A stretch of 64,000 bases of DNA from JAVBLK01 sp031553565 (GTDB lineage Bacteria > Bacillota > Clostridia > Christensenellales > DUVY01). The notes under the pieces are model-generated. The model was not told the DNA's origin. It made no database searches and saw nothing but the letters and a program-made list of their open reading frames with translations. The DNA is taken from NCBI GenBank assembly GCA_031553565.1, contig JAVBLK010000035.1, forward strand, positions 1-64,000. Reading direction: 5' to 3'. The position numbers and the translations under genes were made by a program. Numbering within the stretch: the first letter of the stretch is position 1; every line of letters begins with the position of its first letter. This document shows positions 44,466 through 52,551 of this stretch, one piece after another.

Positions 44466-45923
44466 ATGAACAACAAAATTGTGAAGGAAGGGCTGACGTT
44501 CGACGACGTGCTGCTTATACCCAACGAGAGCGACTTTGTGCCAAAGGACGCCGACGTCAGGGTCATGCTTACGCCGGAGATCACACTGAATATCCCGCTC
44601 TTGTCGGCGGCGATGGACACCGTTACCGAGGCGCGCCTTGCGATAGCGATGGCAAGGGAAGGCGGAATAGGCATCATCCACAAGAATATGTCTATCGACC
44701 AGCAGGCGTCGGAGGTCGACAAGGTAAAGAGGAGCGAGCACGGCGTTATCACCGACCCGTTCTATTTAGGGCCGGAGGATTTGGTGCAGAGCGCGCTTGA
44801 CCTTATGCAGCGGTACAAGATAAGCGGCGTGCCGATAACCAAGGCGGGCAAACTGGTCGGCATACTGACAAACCGCGATTTAAGGTTTGAAACAAATTTC
44901 AAGCAGCCGATCAAGAACATCATGACCAAGGAGAACCTTATCACCGCGCCCGTAGGCACCACTTTGGCCGAGGCGCAGAAGATCCTAGGCAAGCACCGCA
45001 TCGAGAAGCTGCCTATCGTCGATAAGGATTACAATTTAAAGGGGCTTATAACGATCAAGGATATCGAGAAGATCATACAATACCCCAACTCCGCCAAGGA
45101 TAAGAACGGCAGGCTTTTATGCGGCGCGACGATAGGCACCGCGCCCGATTCTCTGGACAGGGCCAGGGCGCTTTATGACGCGAAGGTCGATATTCTGGCG
45201 ATCGACACAGCGCACGGGCATTCTAAGAACGTTTTGCAAATGATCGAAAAGGTCAAGAACGCGATGCCCGATTTGCGTATCATAGCGGGCAACGTGGCGA
45301 CGGCGGCGGGGACAAGGGCGCTGATCGAGCGCGGCGCGGACGTTGTAAAGGTCGGAATGGGCCCGGGCAGCATCTGCACGACGCGCGTCGTATCAGGGAT
45401 AGGCGTGCCGCAGATAACGGCTGTCATGGACTGCGCCGAGGAAGCCGATAAATTCAAGAAAACGGTTATCGCCGACGGCGGCGTAAAATACAGCGGGGAT
45501 ATCCCCAAGGCGATCGGAGCGGGCGCGTCGGCAGTTATGATAGGCAGCCTCTTCGCCGGCACGACCGAGAGCCCGGGCGAGCAGGAGATCTATCAGGGCA
45601 GGAGCTTTAAAACGTACCGCGGCATGGGCTCTTTGGGCGCGATGGCGGCCGGCAGCAAGGACAGGTATTTCCAGGACGGCACGCAGAAATTCGTACCCGA
45701 GGGCGTCGAGGGCAGGGTGCCCTACCGCGGCGCGCTCAGCGATATCGTTTACCAGCTTATCGGCGGGCTCAAGTCCGGCATGGGCTATTGCGGCTTCAAG
45801 AATATAGAGAGCCTTCGTAAGGGCGCGAAGTTTGTGAAAATAACCCAGGCGTCGCTGATAGAGAGCCATCCGCACGATATAGCGATCACCAAGGAGTCGC
45901 CCAACTACACCACCAACTTCTGA
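44466..45923 (+). CDS. guaB: IMP dehydrogenase
   Basis: Oxidises IMP to XMP, the committed step of GMP synthesis. The 485 residues have the barrel start LTFDDVLLIPNESDF, a two-CBS insert from about 93 to 205 (LVGILTNRDLRFE, LKGLITIKDIEKI), the catalytic loop GMGPGSICTTRVVSGIGVPQ near 300 with the active cysteine, and YRGMGSLGAM...YFQ with the flap region after 390. AGAGAGG lies 7 bases before the ATG. It stands as a single gene with its own promoter. Confidence 0.98.
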   Translation: MNNKIVKEGLTFDDVLLIPNESDFVPKDADVRVMLTPEITLNIPLLSAAMDTVTEARLAIAMAREGGIGIIHKNMSIDQQASEVDKVKRSEHGVITDPFYLGPEDLVQSALDLMQRYKISGVPITKAGKLVGILTNRDLRFETNFKQPIKNIMTKENLITAPVGTTLAEAQKILGKHRIEKLPIVDKDYNLKGLITIKDIEKIIQYPNSAKDKNGRLLCGATIGTAPDSLDRARALYDAKVDILAIDTAHGHSKNVLQMIEKVKNAMPDLRIIAGNVATAAGTRALIERGADVVKVGMGPGSICTTRVVSGIGVPQITAVMDCAEEADKFKKTVIADGGVKYSGDIPKAIGAGASAVMIGSLFAGTTESPGEQEIYQGRSFKTYRGMGSLGAMAAGSKDRYFQDGTQKFVPEGVEGRVPYRGALSDIVYQLIGGLKSGMGYCGFKNIESLRKGAKFVKITQASLIESHPHDIAITKESPNYTTNF

Positions 45924-46030
45924 CGGGATATATGCGGCGGGATCGTCGCGAAAGCAGGAACCTTGCCGCCCTCCGCGTATTCCGATACAGCTGCGGGCCG
46001 CAAGAACCCCGTCTCGCGCCTTTTCTTTAA
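45923..46030 (+). repeat. Family B palindrome after guaB
   Basis: Starts at the guaB stop: GACGGGATATATGCGGCGGG, then CTCCGCGTATTCCGATACAG and GTCTCGCGCCTTTTC. The inner arms TCGCGAAAGCAGG and CCCGTCTCGCG pair imperfectly. Confidence 0.65.
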
Positions 46031-46045
46031 TACAAGAGGTATATC

Positions 46046-47119
46046 ATGAAATATACGACTTTCGGCGGTACCGGGTTAAAGGTATCCAAACTTGGCTTTG
46101 GGTGTATGCGGCTGCCCTATGACGGGCATAAGCCCGACAAAAAAGAAGCCGAAAGGATTTTGAATATCGCGTTTGAGAAGGGGGTCAATTATTTTGATAC
46201 CGCGCCGCTTTATTGCGATAATCTCAGCGAGGATATCGTAGGTTCTTTTATAGCCGGCAAAAGGGACAAGCTGATACTTTCCACCAAGGACAACGGACGC
46301 ACGGCGGACAGCTTTATCAGGAGCTTCGAGAGGTCGTTCAAACGGCTTAAAACTGATTATATCGACGTTTTCCATGTATGGACGCTGGATCTTAACGCGT
46401 TTAAAAAGGTCAGGGCGGCGGAAGGCCTTTTGGACTATCTTTATAAAGCCAAAAAGGACGGCCGCGTCCGCCACCTTGCTTTTTCATTTCATGACGACAA
46501 GCCCGAAAACGTAAAAGAAATCATCGACAGCGGCATATTCGAAACGGTGCTTTTAAGCTACAACATGATAAACCCGATGAACGGGAAATGGCTGGCATAC
46601 GCGCATGACAAGGGGATGGGCACCGTTATTATGAACCCTGTCGCGGGCGGCAACCTGACCGAGCCGGGTGATCCTGCGGCAACATCCTTAAAAGCGCGGA
46701 TCGCGCTGAAATACGCGTTTACAAGGCCATATGTAGATATTGCCATTTCCGGAATGAGCAGCGAGGCGCAGGTCAACGAGAACTGCGCAACGGCGGCGGG
46801 CGATTATGCGTTTACCGGCGAAGAGGAAAAGGCTTTCAATGAAATCCGTGAGGCGCACAAGACCTTGTTGGAGCTCTATTGCACCGGCTGCAATTATTGC
46901 AAGGGCTGTAAGTCGGGCATCGATATCCCAGGGGTGTTCGGCCTCTATAACAAGGCAAGGGTGTTAGGCGGATGGGGCTTTGAAATGTCCAGGCCGGAGT
47001 ACGCAAAACTTTCCGTTACGGCCGATAAATGCACCGCCTGCGGCGCGTGCATGAAAAAATGCCCGCAAAAGCTGGACATAATAAACAATCTGAAGGTTTG
47101 CCATAAGGCGCTGACGTAA
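46046..47119 (+). CDS. Aldo/keto reductase with C-terminal ferredoxin domain
   Basis: A 357-residue oxidoreductase. The AKR barrel occupies about 1-270 with the tetrad region NYFDTAPLYCDNLSE (Asp and Tyr near 50-55), LILSTKDN (Lys) and YIDVFHVW (His). A ferredoxin part follows with CTGCNYCKGCKSGIDIPG near 280 and CTACGACMKKCPQKLDI near 330, the arrangement of clostridial 4Fe-4S aldo/keto reductases. Substrate unknown. An AAGAGG site lies 7 bases before the ATG. Fifteen bases separate it from the radical SAM gene. Confidence 0.9.
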   Translation: MKYTTFGGTGLKVSKLGFGCMRLPYDGHKPDKKEAERILNIAFEKGVNYFDTAPLYCDNLSEDIVGSFIAGKRDKLILSTKDNGRTADSFIRSFERSFKRLKTDYIDVFHVWTLDLNAFKKVRAAEGLLDYLYKAKKDGRVRHLAFSFHDDKPENVKEIIDSGIFETVLLSYNMINPMNGKWLAYAHDKGMGTVIMNPVAGGNLTEPGDPAATSLKARIALKYAFTRPYVDIAISGMSSEAQVNENCATAAGDYAFTGEEEKAFNEIREAHKTLLELYCTGCNYCKGCKSGIDIPGVFGLYNKARVLGGWGFEMSRPEYAKLSVTADKCTACGACMKKCPQKLDIINNLKVCHKALT

Positions 47120-47134
47120 GAGCAAAAGATAAAT

Positions 47135-48115
47135 GTGAAAAAAGCGGATAGATGTTATTTGTGCCCCCGGATGTGCGGCGTTGACCGCGCATGGCAGAGG
47201 GGGATATGCGGCGCGGGGGAAACGCCGGAGGTCGCGCTGTGGCAGCTGCACCACTATGAGGAGCCGTTCATTTCGGGCGCGCCCGACGATATCAGGGGCA
47301 GCGGTACGGTATTTTTCAAGCATTGCGGGCTTAAATGCGTATACTGCCAGAACTATAAGATTTCCAATATTTGCGCGGATGAAAATGTGCGCACAGATGC
47401 CGGTTTGGATGGCGCGGGAGGGGTGAAAGATGAAGCTGACGGTTATGATAACGTAAAAAGCGCAGGGGGCAATTCATTGAATCCTTTGCCCGGGATATTC
47501 CTTAAGCTTCAGGGTCAGGGCGCATACAACATCAACCTTGTCACGCCCACGCATTACACCGGCGGAATAACCTGCGCGGTCGCCGCGGCAAGGGCGCGCG
47601 GCCTTGATATCCCGGTTATATGGAACACAAGCGGCTATGAGCGGCCCGAAACGATAGCGAAGCTTTTTGATACAGCCGACATCTATCTTACGGACTTTAA
47701 ATATTACGGTGAGACGCCTGCAAAAAGATACAGTAACGCGCCCGATTACTTTAAATACGCTTCAGCGGCACTTAAAGAAATGGTAAGCCAGCGGCCAAAG
47801 CTTGTTTTTGATAAGCGCGGCATGCTGCGATCGGGCGTGGTCGTGCGGCATATGTCGCTGCCGGGACATTTGTCCGACAGCTGCAAGGTTCTGGAATATA
47901 TTTACGGCGAATACGGCGATAATATATGTATAAGCATTATGAGCCAGTATACGCCGCAAAAAGGCTGTGACTTTACCAAATACCCGGAACTACACACAAA
48001 GGTGTCAAAGGCGCAATACCGCAGGCTTGTCAGCTATGCTATGGATTTAGGGATATCTAACGCCTATATCCAGGGCGGCGCGGCGGTATCGGAATCCTTT
48101 ACGCCCGACTTTTAG
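47135..48115 (+). CDS. Radical SAM protein, PflA/PflX-like
   Basis: A 326-residue protein. It has an N-terminal cysteine set (CYLCPRMCGVDR and GICGAG) and the radical SAM cluster motif KHCGLKCVYCQNYKIS near 66, in the C-x3-C-x2-C spacing, as in the COG1313 proteins annotated as pyruvate formate-lyase activating-like. NLVTPTHYTGGI, PVIWNTSGYERPETI and YLTDFKYYG follow the family order. A variable loop of about 35 residues (85-125) sits between. The GTG start has no good ribosome site, so translation may be coupled to the gene before. The target is unknown. Confidence 0.85.
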   Translation: MKKADRCYLCPRMCGVDRAWQRGICGAGETPEVALWQLHHYEEPFISGAPDDIRGSGTVFFKHCGLKCVYCQNYKISNICADENVRTDAGLDGAGGVKDEADGYDNVKSAGGNSLNPLPGIFLKLQGQGAYNINLVTPTHYTGGITCAVAAARARGLDIPVIWNTSGYERPETIAKLFDTADIYLTDFKYYGETPAKRYSNAPDYFKYASAALKEMVSQRPKLVFDKRGMLRSGVVVRHMSLPGHLSDSCKVLEYIYGEYGDNICISIMSQYTPQKGCDFTKYPELHTKVSKAQYRRLVSYAMDLGISNAYIQGGAAVSESFTPDF

Positions 48116-48120
48116 TATCG

Positions 48121-48191
48121 CCTTTTTCTTTAGGGCTGCCCTTCAAGGATTGTCCGTCAAAAGAAACCGGCGAAGGGAAAAGAAAAAAAGG
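48121..48191 (+). repeat. Family C palindromic repeat, good copy
   Basis: CCTTTTTCTTTAGGGC, then GTCCGTCAAAAGAAACCGGCG, then GGGAAAAGAAAAAAAGG, starting 6 bases after the radical SAM stop. Confidence 0.75.
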
Positions 48192-48260
48192 ATGGAAATC
48201 GGCTGACGCACATTAATGTTGACAATTTAAATCTTTTGCCGCAAATCAGGAGAATTGTAT

Positions 48261-49343
48261 ATGAAAAAAACAGAATTACATTCAACGGAAATAAAAAAGG
48301 AAAAGGCGCTTCTTGTGGGACTCTTTGAAAAGGGAGAGGGCATCGAGGAGGATATGGCCGAGCTTGCCGAACTGGCCAAAACGGCGGGGGCGGAAGTTAT
48401 CGGCCAGATAATCCAGCATAAGGATCTGCCGGAAAAAGCCACTATGATCGGCAAGGGCAAGGTAGATGAGGTCAAACTGTTTTGCGAGGGCAACGACGTG
48501 GATCTTGTCATTTTCGACAACGAGCTGTCGGGCATCCAGATAAAAAATCTGGAGGATCTGATCGACCGCAAGATCCTTGACCGCAGCACGCTGATCCTGG
48601 ATATTTTTGCCGGACGGGCAAGCAGCGCCGAGGGGAAATTGCAGGTCGAGCTGGCGCAGATGAAGTACAATCTGCCGCGCCTTGTCGGTAAAGAAAAAAA
48701 CATGGATAAGCTGCGCAGCGGGATAGGGATGCGCGGCCCCGGCGAAAAAAAGCTGGAGATCGACCGGCGGAACATCCGCGACCAGGTGCACGAACTGGAA
48801 AAGCGGATCGAAAAGCTGCAAACCGAACGCGACGTAAGGCGCAAACAGCGGCAGGAGAGCCGGATAAAAAAAGTGGCTCTTGTGGGATATACCAACAGCG
48901 GGAAAAGCACGCTTATGAATACTTTGTCAAGGAGCAGCCAGCTGGCCGAGGACAAGCTTTTTGCCACGCTTGACCCCGTTACGCGCAACGTCTTTTTGGA
49001 CGACGGCCGTTATTACGCCCTCACTGACACCGTAGGCTTCATCAACAAGCTGCCCCACGAATTCATCGACGCCTTCAAATCGACGCTGGATGAGGCGCGG
49101 TACGCCGATATTTTGATACACGTCGTCGATACGTTGAGCCGCAACCTGATCCGCCATCACGAGGTGGTGACCGATGTTTTAAGGGAACTGGGCGCAGGGG
49201 ACAAGCCCGTTATTACAGTCTATAATAAGATCGATGCGTGCCGCGAATTCCCGACGCCGGTAACCGAAAACGCCGTCTGTATCAGCGCGAAGACGGGTCA
49301 GAATATAGACGGTTTAAAAGAACTGCTGGCAAAATTTATGTAG
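48261..49343 (+). CDS. hflX: Ribosome-associated GTPase HflX
   Basis: GTPase that splits or rescues stalled ribosomes. From ATG 48261 it is 360 residues. The N-terminal HflX domain carries KATMIGKGKVDEV and LVIFDNELSGIQIKNLED, then GIGMRGPGEKKLEIDRR and a coiled segment, then the G domain: P-loop LVGYTNSGKSTLMNTL near 213, TLDPVTRN, DTVGFI near 260 and NKID near 325. AGGAG is 8 bases before the ATG; two upstream codons (TTG TAT) are not needed. Confidence 0.96.
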   Translation: MKKTELHSTEIKKEKALLVGLFEKGEGIEEDMAELAELAKTAGAEVIGQIIQHKDLPEKATMIGKGKVDEVKLFCEGNDVDLVIFDNELSGIQIKNLEDLIDRKILDRSTLILDIFAGRASSAEGKLQVELAQMKYNLPRLVGKEKNMDKLRSGIGMRGPGEKKLEIDRRNIRDQVHELEKRIEKLQTERDVRRKQRQESRIKKVALVGYTNSGKSTLMNTLSRSSQLAEDKLFATLDPVTRNVFLDDGRYYALTDTVGFINKLPHEFIDAFKSTLDEARYADILIHVVDTLSRNLIRHHEVVTDVLRELGAGDKPVITVYNKIDACREFPTPVTENAVCISAKTGQNIDGLKELLAKFM

Positions 49344-49392
49344 ATTGTATTATTCGCGCAACGTGCAATTCTTTACGCAAAGGAGAAACGAT

Positions 49393-50109
49393 ATGCCGGT
49401 TACAAATGCAAGAAGGTTTATCAACGCCTATAACCGCATCGACAACACGCTCCGCAACATCAACGGCTTCAAGGACACTATGACCTTCACCGACGTTGTG
49501 CGCAGGGCGGCCGCTTCAAATTATGTCGTAAGGAAGTACGAGGAGGACCTTGTCGATTTTGCGCGGCTTAGGAACGCTATAGTACATAAGAGCAGGGACG
49601 ACGAGATTATTGCCGAGCCGCATACCGCGGTCGCCGACAAGATGCAGCACATCGCGCGCCTTTTGGCGACGCCTCCTGCCGCGTACACGCTGGTCAAGAG
49701 CCACAAGGTAATGACCTTCCCGTTCGATACGCGTCTGCGCGATATCGTCGTTGTGATCAGCAAGAACGGCTATTCCAATATACCTATTATGAAAGGCGGA
49801 GCTATTTTCGGAGTCTTGAGCAACAAGCAGATAGTGGAGGAGCTCGGCCGCCGCCTTTTAAACAAGCAATCTGCGGACGACTTCTTAAACAACGCGTATG
49901 CGGGCGACATATTGTTTAAGGACACGCCGCATTATGTGATATTGCCCAAGGACGCTACGATAGAAAGGGTCCTGAGGCTTTTTCAGGATAACCGCAGGCT
50001 GCGCGCCGTGCTTTTCACCGAGGACGGCACCAACCTTAACCCGCCCATAGGAATAATAACGACCGGCGACCTGCTTGACCTGAACGCGCAGCTGGATAAC
50101 TATTTGTAA
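49393..50109 (+). CDS. CBS-domain protein
   Basis: A 238-residue cytosolic protein. The first 100 residues are helical and charged (RRFINAYNRIDNTLRNINGF in part) and the C-terminal 130 residues form a CBS pair: KVMTFPFDTRLRDIVVVISKNGYSNIPIMKGGAIFGVLSNKQIVEEL and TIERVLRLFQDNRRLRAVLFTEDG, ending GIITTGDLLDLN. CBS pairs bind adenine nucleotides; the regulated process is not evident. AGGAG precedes the ATG by 7-8 bases; it follows hflX by 49 bases and may be in its transcript. Confidence 0.85.
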   Translation: MPVTNARRFINAYNRIDNTLRNINGFKDTMTFTDVVRRAAASNYVVRKYEEDLVDFARLRNAIVHKSRDDEIIAEPHTAVADKMQHIARLLATPPAAYTLVKSHKVMTFPFDTRLRDIVVVISKNGYSNIPIMKGGAIFGVLSNKQIVEELGRRLLNKQSADDFLNNAYAGDILFKDTPHYVILPKDATIERVLRLFQDNRRLRAVLFTEDGTNLNPPIGIITTGDLLDLNAQLDNYL

Positions 50110-50169
50110 CGATACGGCAGTGTGCGGCCAGCCGCGCAACCGTAACTTTTGTAAAAACGGGGCGGCCGC

Positions 50170-50198
50170 TTGTCTTTAAGCGGCTGTTACGCTATAAT
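50170..50198 (+). promoter_or_regulatory. ppa promoter
   Basis: TTGTCT (50170-50175), 17-base spacer, TATAAT (50193-50198). The spacer and -35 overlap a GCCGCTT/AAGCGGC hairpin, which may end the transcript from the CBS gene. Confidence 0.6.
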
Positions 50199-50242
50199 TA
50201 TACGATACTACTTTTTACCGATACGATGATCAAGGGAGGTTT

Positions 50243-50818
50243 ATGATTACGAACCTGTGGCATGACGTTTCCCCCGACCGCATCAAACCCGATGATTTTT
50301 TGGCCGTGATCGAGATCGCGAAGGGGATGAACAAAAAATACGAGCTGGACAAGGCGACGGGCGCGCTGATATTGGACAGGATATTGTATACGTCCACGCA
50401 CTATCCGCAGAATTACGGCTTTGTGCCGCTGACGTATTCCGAGGACAACGACCCGCTGGACGTCATGGTGCTGTGCAGCGAGAGCCTTGACCCCGGCGTG
50501 CTGGTGCGCTGTTACCCGATTGCGGCGTTCACCATGATCGACAACGGCGAGCTGGACGAAAAGGTGATAGCGATACCCTTCAGCGACCCGTATTACAACC
50601 ATTACAGAAACAGCGCCGACGTGCCCAAGCACCTTGTCGAGGTGATGAACAATTTTTACGCCACATACAAGATACTGGAAAACAAGCAGACTGTGGTGGA
50701 AAACTTTGTCGGCCGCCACGAGGCCGAAAAGATTGTCAAGAGGAACATAGAGCGGTATCGTGAAAAGTTTATTACCGGCATGGACGGGCGGCAGGGCAAC
50801 AAGGTCAAACCGCTGTGA
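50243..50818 (+). CDS. ppa: Inorganic pyrophosphatase, family I
   Basis: Hydrolyses pyrophosphate to phosphate. The 191-residue product has KYELDKATGAL, YPQNYGFVPLTYSEDNDPLDVMVL near 53, which carries the family I D-x-D-P-x-D metal site, and KVIAIPFSDPYY with further acidic ligands near 112. AAGGGAGG lies 3-4 bases before the ATG. It is a soluble enzyme, unlike the membrane-bound or family II types common in other Clostridia. Confidence 0.95.
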   Translation: MITNLWHDVSPDRIKPDDFLAVIEIAKGMNKKYELDKATGALILDRILYTSTHYPQNYGFVPLTYSEDNDPLDVMVLCSESLDPGVLVRCYPIAAFTMIDNGELDEKVIAIPFSDPYYNHYRNSADVPKHLVEVMNNFYATYKILENKQTVVENFVGRHEAEKIVKRNIERYREKFITGMDGRQGNKVKPL

Positions 50819-50935
50819 ACTTTTAATTACTTTTTCTTTAATGGCGCCGCGTAAAACAAGGGCGGCAGCTTGCAAAATTCCCCTTAAGGCGGGGGAGTAT
50901 CAATACCGTAATTTTTTAAAAGGACAAAATACATA

Positions 50936-52132
50936 ATGGATTACAGATTTTCCGAAAGGATGGCAAACTTAAGCGGCAGCGCCACGCGCGAGATCTTGAA
51001 GCTGATACAAAAGGGCGGGATCATTTCCTTTGCGGGCGGGCTCCCCGCGAACGATATGCTGCCGATGGACGAGCTGCGGGCGGTGGTGGGGGATATCCTT
51101 GCCGACGCAAACGCGCTGAAGAGCCTTATGCAGTACGGCACGACCGAGGGTATCACTTCCGTCAGGGAAGCCATGATAAACTATATAAAAGAGGATTTCG
51201 GCATTACCGGCATAGGCCTTGACGAGCTTATCGTTGTCAGCGGCGGCCAGCAGGGGATCGACCTTGCTTTCCGCGCCTTTTTGGATAAGGGCGACGCGGT
51301 GCTTGTCGAAAACCCTACGTATCTTGCGGCTCTGCAGATTATAACCTCGTACCAGGCAAAGGCGTACGGCGTAAGGGCGACAGAAAACGGCCTCGATATT
51401 AAGGACTTAGAGGATAAGATAAAGCAGTATAACCCGAAAATGCTGTACGTAGTGCCGACCTTTTCCAACCCGACCGGCAACACCTATTCGGCCGGGAACA
51501 GGCAGGCGATCGCGGAAATCACCGCAAAATACGGCGTTATGGTGGTCGAGGACGACCCTTATGCCAAGCTGAGGTTCAAGGGCGCGCAGGTCCCGCCCAT
51601 CAAGACCTTTGACAAGGCGGGCAACGTCATCTATATAACCAGCTTCAGCAAGATCGTTTCCCCCGGCATCCGCGTCGCCCTGGCCGCAGGGAATAAGGAA
51701 GTTATCAGAAAGATGGTCGTTTGCAAGCAGGGGCAGGATCTTCATACCAGCAGCCTTTCGCAGGTTATCGCGGGCGAGATGCTGACGCGCGGCATCGTGA
51801 AAGCGCATGTCAAAAAGGTTCTTCCGATATACAAGAAGAAGCAGGAGCTGATGATAGAGTGCCTGGATAAATATATGCCCGATTGCTATACGCATACCGA
51901 CCCGGAGGGCGGGCTGTTTATCTGGGGCGAGTTTATGGGAAGTAAGATAGACACGAAAGCCGTGCTGTCCGGGGCGATCGAGAGTTGCGGCGCGGCATAT
52001 GTACAGGGCACCGAGTTTTTTGCCGGCGGCGGCGGGCAGAATACGATCCGCTTCAATTTCTCCAACCCTTCCGGGGAGAATATCGAGAAAGGGATCAAGG
52101 CGCTGGGTGCGTATTTTAAGGCGAAGGTTTAA
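50936..52132 (+). CDS. PLP-dependent aminotransferase (fold I, LysN/MocR-core type)
   Basis: A 398-residue aminotransferase of the class I/II group often called 2-aminoadipate or aromatic aminotransferase. It begins DYRFSERMANLSGSATREILKLIQ and shows FAGGLPANDMLP, QYGTTEGITSVREAM, VVSGGQQGIDLAFRAFLDKGD near 97, PTFSNPTGNTYS near 178, and the PLP-lysine segment YITSFSKIVSPGIRVA near 235. No N-terminal HTH is present, so it is not a MocR regulator. Substrate is not certain; a role in lysine, leucine or aromatic transamination is possible. Confidence 0.88.
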   Translation: MDYRFSERMANLSGSATREILKLIQKGGIISFAGGLPANDMLPMDELRAVVGDILADANALKSLMQYGTTEGITSVREAMINYIKEDFGITGIGLDELIVVSGGQQGIDLAFRAFLDKGDAVLVENPTYLAALQIITSYQAKAYGVRATENGLDIKDLEDKIKQYNPKMLYVVPTFSNPTGNTYSAGNRQAIAEITAKYGVMVVEDDPYAKLRFKGAQVPPIKTFDKAGNVIYITSFSKIVSPGIRVALAAGNKEVIRKMVVCKQGQDLHTSSLSQVIAGEMLTRGIVKAHVKKVLPIYKKKQELMIECLDKYMPDCYTHTDPEGGLFIWGEFMGSKIDTKAVLSGAIESCGAAYVQGTEFFAGGGGQNTIRFNFSNPSGENIEKGIKALGAYFKAKV

Positions 52133-52155
52133 ATTGATTTGCATAGGTGAGAGGC

Positions 52156-52242
52156 GGCGGTGCGGAATACTTTTAAGCGCTTGTGTTACTGCGACGTTGG
52201 GGCCCGTCGAAAATACGCTTTTTAAAAGTATTCCGCACCGCC
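52156..52242 (+). repeat. Family A hairpin: 21-bp perfect stem with conserved loop
   Basis: GGCGGTGCGGAATACTTTTA (52156-52175, one more A in the arm) pairs perfectly with 52222-52242. The loop holds GCTTGTGTTACTGCGACG, the same core as at 1154-1171, although the arms share nothing with that copy. Confidence 0.8.
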
Positions 52243-52308
52243 TGTCCTCAGCCTTGCGTTGCGGTAGTGTAAACGATGATCCCGGTGCGGAAATGCGCGG
52301 TAAAAGAT

Positions 52309-52475
52309 TTAAGGAACCGCTGAATAATTCGATATAATTTATAGCCGCGTCTTTTTTGTCTGGTAATGCCTTCTTTTACTAGCAAATAGTTCTACTATTT
52401 GCGTCAAAAACAAGTCATTTCCCGACTAAAAAATAATTGCTCTAAATTAATCTCATTTATTCATCGCTTCCTTAA
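52309..52475 (+). repeat. Family M hairpin element, full copy
   Basis: Ends TTAAGGAACCGCTGAATAA and TTTATTCATCGCTTCCTTAA are nearly perfect inverted repeats. Apical hairpin CAAATAGT-TCT-ACTATTTG. With the family A hairpin it fills the 419-base gap before tyrS; no T-box is present there. Confidence 0.9.
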
Positions 52476-52551
52476 TCTCGCGTGGGAAAGTATGGTTGGG
52501 AATGGTTTAGGAATTAAATAGAATCAAGGATAGTACGGAGAGAGAATAACA

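Noticed and set aside
52133..52551. T-box leader for tyrS
   Set aside because: No GGTACCGCGG sequence or attenuator terminator is present; the gap holds a family A hairpin and a family M element.
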